DNA from: Zygnema circumcarinatum | Taxonomy: Eukaryota; Streptophyta; Zygnematophyceae; Zygnematales; Zygnemataceae | NCBI GenBank assembly: GCA_037447605.1 | Contig: CM074815.1 | Coordinates: 2,056,997 to 2,117,782, forward strand | Reading direction: 5' to 3' | Length of the DNA: 60,786 bases | The notes under the pieces: model-generated | Told to the model about the DNA's origin: nothing | Databases searched by the model: none | The model's input: only the letters and a program-made list of their open reading frames with translations | Program-made: the position numbers and the translations under genes | Shown: positions 32,552 to 43,327 of the stretch, piece by piece | Layout of the letters: every line of letters begins with the position of its first letter | Numbering within the stretch: position 1 is the stretch's first letter

Positions 32552-34563
32552 ATGTCCGTACGGCAAAGAATATTGAGGAAGTTCAGTAGAGATGAAACAG
32601 ACAAGTTCAATCTTTGCTGCTATTGTGGACACAAGTTTCGATTCCAGACTTCCAGTTCGAGTCTTCGATATCATCTTGACACCAAACATCCATCATGGAA
32701 AGATGATGAGGCTTTCGCTCTCCCAGCTCCTTTGTCTTCCATCAGCAACGTTCCTTTGACCAGTGATCAGAAACGCGAGTTGGAAAATTTGATTGCGCAA
32801 TGGTTGGTCAACGACGTTGTACCTTATGATGCTGTGGAGAGTGGGCATTTCCACGAACTCTTGGGTTTTTTGAACAGTTCAGTGACTATTCCATGCCGCG
32901 AAACTATGAAGAACCGGATCATGCAAGCCTTTGGGCTGATGAAGAATGATGTGAAGGCAGTATTGCAGTCGGTGGATTCTAAAGTTTCTTTAACCACCGA
33001 TGTTTGGACATCCATTGAAGAATTTCCTTTCCTCATTCTCACAGCTCATTGGATCGATGCTCAGTTCAATTTGAGGTCGATTGTGGTTGACATTGTTCCG
33101 ATTCCTTACAGCTACAAAGATGAAACTGTTCAAGAAGCTCTTCAGGCAGTGTTGGTGGAATTTGGGATTCTGCAAAAAACTTTTGCTATCACGACTGATA
33201 CTGATAGCTGCGTTGTCAGTGGAGCGCATCTATTGGCCGAAAGATTGAAGCACGAGCATGGCATTCACTTGCATGTCAGACGATGCATGGCTCATATACT
33301 CGAAGGGATTATGAAAACTGGAGTGCTTGCAATCCAGTCAACCATTGAGAAGGTTCGCGAGTTCGTAGAGTGTGCTCAGCGTTCATCTTCGATCATGCGA
33401 GAGCTGAACGAGTGCCACAGGGCGGCAAGTTCGGGTGCAGGTAATGCAGTCGAACCTCTCAAAGAGGTTTCTCACTCGTTGAGCAGCACCTTTCTCTCTC
33501 TCTCGTTCTTCCCCCCCTCTCTCTGTCCCTCTCTCTCTCCCTGTGTCTTTCTCTCGCTCTTATATCCGATCCCTGAATTTGTGGTTGCATGTAATTCCTT
33601 CTTTCTAAAATTTTCAGTTTGTTTTCCAGGAGACCATTCTGACCTTGGACAATGGTGCGGAGTTGGGGTGCAGGTGAAGCCATCATGTTTCCAAAGGAAG
33701 TTTCGAGTCGTTGGAATGACACATATCTCATGCTTGTTACTTATTGCAAGGTGATTCGAGCCGTTGAATCTGTGACTGCAGGCGACCCCGCTCTCGCCAA
33801 GTATCGCTTGACTTCAGCAGAAAAGGCTGACCTTGTAGAAGCTGTGGAGTTTTTGGAACCCCTTTACGGAGCAACGAATTCCATGTCAAGCAGTTCGTTT
33901 CCAACGCTCGCACTCACCACCTTCTTTGTGGACTATATTGTGGAGACTTTGAAGAATACAAGAGACGACAAAAACTTTGAGGCAATGCCAGCTTGGAAGG
34001 TGAAAGCGGCAAATGAGATGTGGGAAAAGTTGAGGTCCCATTTTGAGCATATTTACAGTTTTGACGGATATGCAGGATCGATTCTGGATCCGCGAATCAG
34101 AAAATCTTTGATGCCGGAAAGGCTTCAAAGTGAGAGCTTTTTGGACGACTTTGAAAACCTGCTCCGTGAGCAGTATGCTTTGGACGACTCCTCCGATTTG
34201 GCCCTTGCCAATGATGTGAATCGAATGTCTTTTGCGGAAAAAATTGCGTTCAAACGCCAACGCCTTGTTGTTCGCGGAGTCCGCGATGAAGTTCACGAAT
34301 ATTTGAGAAATGCGACGATTCGAATGAACAGCGATGTTCTGTCATGGTGGAAAGAAAACAGGATTCGCTTTCCAAGAATGGCGAAAATGGCCCGAGATTT
34401 CCTTGCAGTCCAAGCCACCTCTGTACCGAGTGAGCACATTTTCTCCAAAGCGGGAGACGTAGTGATCGAAGAACTCGCCTCTTTGGATGAAGAAAACGTC
34501 CAACCGATCCTCTGTGTTCGGAGTTGGATCAGGAATGGGATCAAGTTTAGGACACAGAGTTAG
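32552..34563 (+). CDS. hAT-family transposase, apparently full length
   Basis: Two exons (32552-33440, 33674-34563) give 592 aa; the phase-1 junction fits. The N-terminus has a BED-type zinc finger (CYCGHKFRF...LRYHLDTKH). The catalytic domain contains TTDVWTS (first conserved Asp), ITTDTDS, the family RRCMAHILEGIMKTG segment and SSRWNDTYLML. The C-terminus has the hAT dimerisation block: WWKENRIRFPRMAKMARDF, then QATSVPSEHIFSKAGDVV. No internal stop or frameshift is seen, so it is a young element or a domesticated gene. The intron (33441-33673) holds a CT tract and has matching GGTGCAG at both borders. Upstream, the frame is open back to about 32423, with a GTGCAG acceptor-like site at 32479, so a 5' exon is possible. 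Terminal inverted repeats and the 8-bp target duplication expected for hAT were not identified. Confidence 0.88.
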
Positions 34564-35265
34564 GTCTTACGTTTTAGGGTCCTGCAAGACTTTAGGGGTT
34601 GTAGATCTTAGTATGTCCAGGGTTTTCTTTTTCAGTCTTGTAGGATTCTAGATTTTAAGGCCTTTCGGTTCTTAGAGTTTTGGGGGCTTCGGGTATTTTG
34701 AGGGATTTTTGAAGCTTTTAGGAGTTGCAGAGACCTGCAGCCTCCAAAAGTGACATCTTGTTTGTAAAGTGGTCCTGCTTGCTGACTGTACATATCACAA
34801 CACACTCTTGTATGTTGTTCCTGCAAGCGAATGCAACCTGCCTGCCAACCTGCCTTAAAAGGCCACACTGTCGAACAACAACACCGCCAAAACATAATAA
34901 GATTGATAAGTTTTTAATGAATCGGTTACGGAATGGCACGTTTAGTGTCGTTTTAGGGAAATTGCAATTGAGGTGCCCAACATAACGGTGCGTAGACATC
35001 AGAAGGATCACTTGTAGGATCACCGTACGCTCTGTTCTAGTATTGAATTGTGGAAATTTGCGGCTTCATTTTTAGGTTTTGATGAATGTTCGCTCCATGC
35101 TTTCAAAGTGGAATGGAAAATGGTAAGGCCCAAATACAAGTACAGGTTTACCAAGGCCTGCTGCTTGTCATTCTGAAATCGTACATCATCAGAATTTTCA
35201 ATAGCTCCAAAAACCTCTGTTACCCTGCTCCGCTTTACCCTCAACACCGACAAATGACAGCTGGC
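34564..35265. other. Intergenic, hAT 3' flank
   Basis: Contains GGGTTTTAGGA-like T/G-rich words at 34565-34730, probably hAT 3' UTR or end sequence, and no supported gene. Confidence 0.35.
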
Positions 35266-38130
35266 TTATGTCACATCATATTCCGTGATGTTCAATTCTC
35301 CGTTGTTTCTGAAGATTTCATCCATTGCCGCACTCCTAATCAGAAGCTCTGTCGTGACCTGCAGCATCCTCAGACAGTGCCTCGGAGAGTCAGACAGCAC
35401 AGCCGACAACGCAACTTCCACGTGGTCTAGAGAGGGATGCCTCAAGCATTGACCCAATCCCCATTCCTCCCGTCCCTCTCCCTCTCCTTTCAACCAAACT
35501 CTTCTTCCCACCTCCTCTCCTCCCCGCTTTCCCCCCTCCCCCCCCCCCCCCCCCCCATTCTCCGGTCCTGAGGCTCACCTGTTGAAAAACATCGCTGCAG
35601 CCTACTTCAGTAAAGCCCTGCACACCCACCGAGTAGAAGGTGTCCCCATGTCCTTAAATTCCACACCGATTTCCTGTGCAGGTCAGCTTCTACAAACATT
35701 ACATCGAACCACAAGCTGGATTCAATGTGAAAGGATGGGGATGGGATGGGGTCTTGTGGACCCCATCCTTTTAAGATATTTCACTTACGAGTTTATGGAA
35801 AAGCTGACGAGATGCCGCATTCTTGAACCCAATTTTCGCACGGAAAGTACGGATGCCCAATTTTGTGGCTGCATATACCATCATGAGTTGAAGTGCTTCC
35901 TTTCCGATCCCTCTTTCCCGACTGCCACAAAAGCAAATAGCCGTCATGAGCCTATTTCTGCTGTAGCTGAAGTACAGGTCCCATGTTGCAAACTCATCTG
36001 TCATAAAAAAGGCCCCAAAGATCCACAGACACACATGAGTTTGGTTCTTCTGGAACCCTAGAAACTATATGCTGACAACAGGTTGCAATAATGAGTTGAG
36101 GAGCCCTTAACCTTCATAAAATGCGCTTCAGTGAGCTCAAAACCATACACCCTAAACTTGCTTTCATGTTTTCTGCCTTACAACTGATCTCCAACTGTAG
36201 CATCGTTAGATTTTGCTTCGATTGCAAGGCAGCTTCTACACAAGCAATGACAGTGCATGTCGGCTGCTGAATAGTAGATATATAGAGGGTCAATGACTAC
36301 CATTACCAGTGCAAACTGTCACTGAAAACTCAACCTTTCCTAAGGCAGAACATGATTATACCAAAACCAAAGAAACAGTGTCCAAAAACTGCAGATCTCC
36401 GTTTCCAAATGAGTTTTATGGTCGAACTGTTCTACCTCAAACAACAGAATTTTGGTCTAGTAAGCCTGCTATCACCAGTTTGGAGTTTAGAAATTTCAGA
36501 GTAAAAAAGATATTGACCTGGTTGCCTCAGCCACCATGACCTCTATTTCAGCGGCTGCCTCGTCCTCAGCATCATTGAGGAATAAGTTCACATCTCCAAC
36601 CATGGCTGCACAAGTGCCAAAAAGTCCGATAAGCTATGTAAGGAGCAGCAAAGAGAGGCATCATCCACAAAAACCTGCAGCAATTTCTAGGACAGACCAT
36701 AAGTAAACTCCAAGTGCAATCTGTGAAGTTAGCAGGAAGACATCAGTTAAAGCCAACAAGAGTGCATGCCCGTTTAAGAATGAGACAAAGGGAGGGAGAG
36801 GGAGAGGAGGGCGGGGAGAAGGGGGAGTGAAGGTGGGGTGGGGGGAAGGGGGAGGGGGAGAGGGAGAAGAGCGAGAGGGGGAGGGAGAATTATCCTCGGC
36901 CAAAGGCTGGCGTACGTTAGAATGACAAACCTTCAAGAAAAGGTGGTGCCGCAGCGGGAGTCACCAGTAGTTTATTAAGAACAATAAAGGTACATTCTGT
37001 GGATCACAACGGAACAATGCTTTTTTTAGTCATGGAGTATAGTGAGCATGGCATTCTCACTTCACATTACCCCTATCTCAACCTTTCCAGATCCAATAAA
37101 GAGTCTCTGTTGAAGACGTCATAATTATGCACACTACCTTGCAATGGTTACTGGCGCAACTCTCGAGAAGCGAGAAAGAGAACGCAAGGTAAAAAAAATT
37201 TAAAGAAAAGAAATAAAGGATGGGCGACCAGAAGCAGATTTTTTAGCATTTGCATGGCAAAAGGGCGTACTTAGAGAATCTTCCGCCCAGCTCTTCTGCA
37301 TATCAAATTCTTCAACTTCACTCAAGGGCTCCGATGCTGTAGTCTCTTGTAAAAATGGATCCTGCACACAGGTCCACGCGCCAAAAGTCTCAGCAAGTTC
37401 AAACAGTGCTATTGAATCTTACAATGTCGTTATCGCCTCCACAGTCAGGAATAGGAGGAAAAGTCAATAAGATGGAAATCAGAGGAGTTGAGAAAACGCA
37501 CTTAAGTCACATATTCCAATAGACAATAAATTGCAAGAAACATTTTCTGAAGGTAAATGCAGGTTCTCCAAGCAAGACAGTGCAAAAGTGATCGAGCTTG
37601 TCAATTAAAAAGATGTAAGACGAAGCAGTAAGAAAGACATGCAGTCCAACAGTGAAACTTAGAATCAATATTCTCTGCTCCCAAAAGCGTTAATCGCGTG
37701 AGGGAACCTACTTGCATCCATTGATGATACTTCAGAACATGCTCCCTTCTATAGGGGACCAATATTGCCTGCAAAAAATCACCAATGGCAAAATAATCAA
37801 CTTCACGCTGCATTTCAGCGTCTGCTCCCTTTCAAGTCAAAAACATGCTGACGTTCTTCTGGCGGTACTCAAATTCCAATTCTGCTTTCTTTTTCTGTTT
37901 ACTACTTTGCAGCAGGTGCGGCGTCAAGACTCTTGTACTAAGCCGGAAAGCAAAAAACCTGCCAATACATTTTCCGTTTTAAACAAACATTCAGGATGCT
38001 TCGGGGCAGTCACACGGACAGGTTTACAAAAAGAAAAAAAAAAAACGAGGGAGGGGGAGGAAAATGACGAAGCAGAAAATCAATGGCATACCTTGTTGCC
38101 GTCAATTCGCGTGTTCTGATTTATTCTCAT
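35266..38130 (-). CDS. NAT9-like GNAT N-acetyltransferase
   Basis: Nine small exons on the minus strand give 205 aa: 38130-38092, 37768-37712, 37361-37271, 36996-36965, 36720-36675, 36605-36518, 35921-35789, 35617-35579, 35358-35266; every phase matches. It starts MRINQNTRIDGNK, very like other NAT9 proteins, followed by ILVPYRREHVLKYHQWMQ, SEPLSEVEEFDMQKSW and KCTFIVLNK. MVGDVNLFLND and EIEVMVAE lead to the acetyl-CoA loop RERGIGKEAL (R-x-x-G-x-G). The length is close to animal NAT9 (about 207 aa). NAT9 acetylates tubulin or N-termini in animals; plant substrates are unclear. The 46-bp fifth exon codes a hydrophobic insert (IALGVYLWSVLEIAA) where relatives have a hydrophilic loop; it is needed to keep frame. 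A 19-bp C homopolymer (35538-35556) lies in the last intron. Confidence 0.85.
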
Positions 38131-38249
38131 TTTCGCAACCAGACGACTGAGAAGCAGAACCAGCAAAGAAATTTGCTTCGCTGAACGACCTCAAGGAAGT
38201 GCAGGAGACGACCATGACCAACATTTTGGTTCGCACCGGCTTCCAAGTC

Positions 38250-39312
38250 ATCGGACGGCCAGCATTGCTTTGAGCCATCGGACGGCCAGTATTGCTTCAA
38301 GAAATCCGACGGCCAGAGTTTCTTCGGAACATCGGACGGCCAAAATTACTTCTAATCATCGGACGGCAAGCATTGCTTCGAACCATCGGACGGCTAACAT
38401 GTCTTCAAGATATCGGACGGCCAGGATTTCTTTAAGCCACCGGACAGCCAGATTTTCTTCAAGCCATCGGACGGCAAATATTTCTTAGAGCAATCGGACG
38501 GCTAGAATTTCCTTAAGCCATCGGACGGCCAGAATGTCTTCAAGCCATCGGAAGGACAGCATTGCTTCGAACCATCGGACGGCCAAAATTTCTTCAAGCC
38601 ATCGGACGGCCAGCATTCCTTCAAACCATCGGACGGCAAGCATTTCTTTAAGCCATCGGACGGCTAATATTGCTTCAAGCCATCGGAAGGACAGCATTGC
38701 TTCGAACCATCGGACAGTCAGTATTTCTTCAAGCCATCGGACGGCCATAATTTCTTTAAACCATCGGACGGCTAGCATTCCTCCAAGCCATCGGACGGCT
38801 AACATTGATTTAAGACATCGGACGGCCAGAATTTCTTTAAGCCATCGGAAGGACAGCATTGCTTCGAGCCATCGGACGGCCATAACTTCTCCAAGCCATC
38901 GGACGGCAAAAATTGCTTTGAGCTATCGGACGCCCAGGATTTCTTCAAGGCATCGGACGGCAAGCATTGCTTTGAGCCACCGGACGGCTAGAATTGCTTT
39001 AGAATATCGGACGTCCAGGTTTGCTTTGAGCCATCGAACGGCCAGAATTTCTTCAAGTCATCGGACGGCAAGCATTGCTTGGAGCCATCGGACGGCCAGC
39101 ATTGCTTCAAGCCATCGGACGGCCAGCAATGCTTTGAGCCATCGGACGGGCAGCATTGCTTCCAGCCATCGGACGGCTAGCAGTGCTTCGAGCTATCGGA
39201 CGGCCAGCATTGCTTTGGGCCATCGGACGGCAAGCATTGCTTCGAGCCATCGGACGGCGGACATGGGGTGCAATCTATCGGACGGCCAGCGCTGCTTCAA
39301 GCCATCGGACGG
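38250..39312. repeat. 27-bp minisatellite, about 39 copies
   Basis: The unit CATCGGACGGCCAGCATTGC followed by TTCAAGC repeats with a near-constant 27-bp period. As 27 is nine codons, long frames stay open on both strands (repeating S-H-R-T-A-S-I-A-S on plus, A-V-R-W-L-E-A-M-L on minus). The array begins about 120 bp upstream of the NAT9-like ATG, so it occupies that gene's promoter region. Confidence 0.93.
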
Positions 39313-39423
39313 CTTCAAAACCACGGCTCGAAAGGCACCAGTCGAAAGGCACCCCCCCACGTCAATTACGACGGACAGGAAATGCCCATTGGACATGCGT
39401 AAAGCTTACAAGGGAAGAGAAGT

Positions 39424-39500
39424 GGCATTGAACTCACGATGGCGAGGCCATCAAATGAACATGGACAATGTCAGCATGGGGAACCACGAGGAACTGGACA
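39424..39500 (+). repeat. Dispersed leader repeat, third copy
   Basis: Begins TTGAACTCACGATGGCGAGG and continues with CATCAAATGAACATGGACA and GGGGAACCACGAGGAACTGG, matching 302-400. It closely follows the minisatellite. The copy at 302 is likewise followed within 250 bp by a tandem repeat. Confidence 0.6.
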
Positions 39501-39854
39501 AGACATACACGTATAAGGTATAAGGTATATTCTCCCTATGTTATGAAAAACATCTTCTCAACATGCCACTTCCTTCTCTTCTCAACATGGGGAGGTACAT
39601 CCCTATAAAAAGTACACTTCAAGCCCTTGCCTACCTCCACCTCAGCTCCTGACAACGAACGAAATCAATACAAAGGAGAAGTCTCTCTCTCTGCTCTACA
39701 CCAAGGCAGTCCTGCCGCTTCCCTTTCACAGCTAAGTCTTCAGTATGCTTCAAACCATTTGGCCTGTAATGCTGAACGAACTCTTGCAGGAGTTGGAGGC
39801 ATTGAGAAGAGGTTAAATTTACGAATGCTTCAGGAACTACTTCTCCAAGCGTTG

Positions 39855-42447
39855 TCACCTTTCCTTGAGTTCTGCCTCGAACTCCTCCAAGCGCTGCCGA
39901 ATTGCAGAAGTGATAGGCTTCATCGCTCGAGTCAAGGCATCTCTCTTTTCTTTCCGCAAGGAGTCTGAATTATCTATCGTCACTTGCACCTGTACATCTC
40001 AACCGACCAAGGAAGCATTGAACTGCATGAAGCAGAGGGGCCCTAGACGAGTGCGACCTCAGCTTGCATGGAGATGAGCTTTTCGGCCAAAAAGTGCTGA
40101 AAGCATAAGGAGGTCAAATCATCTGGATACCTATGCGTTCCTTCTATACAACTACCTGACTGTCTTAACCAGTAACTGGGCTTAAACGCTAAATTCCCAA
40201 GGATGAAACATTAACACCATACCAAGGGTCCCCAATGAGTGTACACCTTAAGGTAACCGAATACAGAGAGAACGCCCCTAAACAATGCAGCAGATAAGAA
40301 GAGTTGAAGTTCACCTCGCTTTCTTCAAACTCGCCACATGAGAATTCCGGAATGTCTAACGATCCTTTGACTTGCCTGGAGTCCTTGAAACTTCTGCTGC
40401 AGGAGCCTGCACAGACATTGCCGAGAATTTAATCATTGTTTGTCCTACAAAGCCAACAGATAACTCAATAATAAATCACGACGTGAATGATGGGGTGATG
40501 CAGGCTGTGTGCAATGCGTCCCCTTAATGTATATGGATAACAAGTCATCCACTTAAACCAACTAAAGACTTCCGTGATTCTTTACACCAGACTTTTTTCA
40601 GGCTGCTAAGAAAGAGTGTCATGTCATGAAAAACAGAGGAGCTCTAAACAGCCAAGTGCGTCTACTTTGCCAATTGCTTGTTCCTTTGCTAGAACCACAC
40701 CCCACACGACGTCGTTTCTTTCCAGGTGTGTCCATTAGTTGGAAAGACCTATGGCAGCGCCGTCTTGCAGCATCTGCCTCTCTATCTGTTCCCATTTTAA
40801 ATGCTCTCTTCTCCCTTTTCTCACTCATCCCTCTCCTCCTTCCTCCCTCATCTTTCCTATTTTCTCCTCTTCCAGCCTTCGATATCCTTTTTTAGCAAAC
40901 GTTGTTCCATTTTTCTTTTTTCAACTTGCTATCAGCTTTTGTAATTTTAAAATGCTCAAGAATAGCTTCAGTAACCTTACAAAATGGATTCTTGTCCAAG
41001 TCCATGTGCTAAAGTCAAATCAAGTCAAGACAAGTCAACTTGTCAATACCTTCGAAGCCCAATTTCAGCTCCAGAGTGTATCCATGCCGTTTCTTATTGC
41101 GGACGATCACCAGTGTGGCCTGCATAAATCAGGCGCATAAAATTGATCGCCAAATGATATCACCATATGTCCAAATGACGCTAACTGATTATTTGGATAC
41201 ATGCATGGAATGAGCCTTAAGCCTCGTTTTGGTCGCCGGAATCTTCAGAGAGTGCATGTTCATCAAAAGAGACACAGGTATTTGCGTCTGATGTCTGAAT
41301 GTCGTCTGAATGTCAAAGAAAGTACTGCGCCTTTTCGACGAAAAGTAATCTAACAACAGCAGATAGAGAAAACATGCACACTAAAAATACTGCCTGAAGT
41401 GCTAAACTTCTTATACTGCAAGAAGAACGGCAGAAGACTTACCTCTATAGTGCAGTTCTTCACGCTTACACTGAACTTTTGGGATGTTCCCTCCAATACA
41501 ATGTTCTGACTGAACTTCATTTTCTCCTGCAGAAACAGACAGGCGGACGCCAACATGTGAGAACTTCCGGTTAATGTGCAATCCAGCAACTTCTCCATCT
41601 TCTTCATCATCATCTTCTTCTTCTTCATTCTCATTCTTCTTCATCATCTTCTTCTTCATCACTTCTTCATCATCTTCTTCTTCTTCATCTTCTTCATCAT
41701 CTTCTTCGGCATTTCCCGTAATTGATTCCATTCAATTTCAGGCTGCTGAAACCAATTTTCGACAGTTCAAATTCCGCAATTTGCAGAAAACGAGGACTTC
41801 ACTTGAGAAAAAGTACAGCATTTCAAGCCCTGCGACAGCAAGAGCCTGCTCCGACAGGCCTCCCGTTCACCACTGAACCTTGAGCGACAAGAATCGCCAA
41901 CTGCATTGCTCAATTTTCTTCTCAGAAGGAAAGGTGATGCTCACAGTTATTCTCTCCTTCGCCCACTCCGTCAGATTCCGTTCCTCCCAGGTCCCGGCCT
42001 GTCAGCATTACACACGTCACCTACACAACTCAGTCTCTACAACGCAGAGATTCATAAGAGAACACCCCCCATATACCAAGCATACAAATAAGAACCCTCA
42101 AAAAATACATATACATCACTTATGAACGAGGACAGGGAAGTAGAAACCATAGAAGCAAGCAAGCAGATTCCTTGAGCAAATGAACTGTTTCAAGTTGTTT
42201 GGCGTGCAATTTGGACCAGGTATTTCTAAAAGCGCAGGCATTTCGAAGAGATGGAAGCAACAAGCTCCACCTGGTTCCACAAGGAGCCTGGGCTTTGAGA
42301 CCTATGCACGGCAGCAAGCTCTGCTTCGCTCAGCTTCTTCGGAACTGCCAACGGAGCACGCTGTTCTATGTTGTCCCCAGGCTTCCCAACCCAGTATGTG
42401 TACGAGAGCTGCGAGTCCCTGCCCTCAGGCGACGGCGTGGACGCCAT
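39855..42447 (-). CDS. AHSA1-N-domain-like Hsp90 activator, small plant type
   Basis: Six exons on the minus strand give 203 aa: 42447-42271, 41998-41945, 41526-41443, 41119-41050, 40406-40315, 39989-39855; phases fit. YTYWVGKPG and PVPKKLSE-type N-terminus (LAVPKKLSEAELAAVH) lead to the hallmark SLWNQ/AGTWEERNLTEWAKERI, split across exons 1 and 2. Exons 4-6 encode VIVRNKKRHGYTLELKL, VKGSLDIPEFSCGEFEE and IRQRLEEFEAELKER at the C-terminus, just before the stop. This matches the small plant chaperone-binding ATPase-activator family (as in At5g58110), which carries only the Aha1 N-domain and is expected to bind the middle domain of Hsp90 in the cytosol. Exon 3 is the least conserved part of the model. 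Intron 2 contains a GAA/GAT repeat. Confidence 0.85.
41582..41712. repeat. CTT/CAT (GAA/GAT) trinucleotide repeat in the co-chaperone intron
   Basis: Imperfect CTTCTTCATCATCTT repeats, read on the coding strand as GAAGAAGATGATGAA. They lie between exons 2 and 3 and give an artefactual Glu/Asp/Lys-rich frame. Confidence 0.9.
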
Positions 42448-42865
42448 CCTTTCAAGCCTTTTGTCGTCGTTTCAGGCAGCCTTAGGGCTTCAAGGCCTGT
42501 TAAGAGCCTTTTTTCCGTGTCTCAGGGCTAGTAGAATCGATGCTTTCAAGTTTCAGAGGCTTTTATGGTTGCAATGCTCTTCGTTTTAGGGTTTTTGGGA
42601 TTCGGATTGTACAAATCCCGAGGTGGTTATGCTTGCAAGACTTCTTTAACTATGCGCTGTTCTCCGCTTGCGCTTCTCATAATGCCATGATCCTTGATAA
42701 GCCTGAATGTTACGGGAGTGAAAACATGAGAGAATTGAAGCGAATGGATGGCCGCGGGCAGGCGCGAGAGGCAGCCCGCCATGGACGGCTGAGAAAGCCA
42801 AGCAGGAAAAAGAAGCCCTTTTCTCCGTTGTAAAACCAGAGGAGTTTTGGCCAATGAAACTACGC

Positions 42866-42891
42866 CACGTGTACAGTTTTTAACACGTGGC
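42866..42891. promoter_or_regulatory. G-box pair between co-chaperone and EXO70 genes
   Basis: CACGTGTA (42866-42873) and CACGTGGC (42884-42891), 18 bp apart, about 420 bp upstream of the co-chaperone start in the divergent intergenic region. Function inferred from motif only. Confidence 0.4.
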
Positions 42892-43141
42892 GATCCGTTA
42901 TTGGCCGATGCCGCCTGTAAGCGGGGCCGGACCGAACTGCCGAAGCGCCTGCGAGGACCACGGTCCGTACGCTCTTGGTGATGGGGATGGGACTCGTACG
43001 GAGAGGGGGCATGCATGCCATGAAAGGCAGGCACATGCATGCATGCAAGCACATGGCCAACAGCAACACGGGGAACCACGAGGAGCCAGCCGCCCACAAA
43101 AGACCCAGGGACGAAGGAAAGGAGCCATGAGAGCAACTTTC

Positions 43142-43321
43142 GCACAGGTCAGACCATTGGATCAGCCATTCCCAATGGTTGTGAACCATTAGATCGCGAG
43201 CCAGCCAACCATTGCCAATGATTGGAACCATTGGGCAACCATTGCCATCCAATGGTTGCGAACCATTGGCTCCATCCAATGGTATGTCCATTGGTTTCCG
43301 ATTCAATGGTCCGACCTGTGC
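43142..43321. mobile_element. Compact foldback element with 22-bp inverted ends
   Basis: The left end GCACAGGTCAGACCATTGGA(TC) and right end (GA)TTCAATGGTCCGACCTGTGC are inverted copies matching at 20 of 22 positions. The 136 bp between them is made of CCATTGG/CCAATGG palindromic units. AACTTT occurs on both sides (43135-43140 and 43322-43327), with one extra C on the left, and is a candidate target duplication. It has no coding capacity. The same end sequence starts the patches at 521 and 6737, so this looks like the best-preserved copy of the family in the window. Confidence 0.72.
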
Positions 43322-43327
43322 AACTTT

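Noticed and set aside
38485-39523. Repetitive frames of 130-330 codons on both strands
   Set aside because: They follow from a 27-bp repeat unit that keeps frames open; no independent coding evidence.
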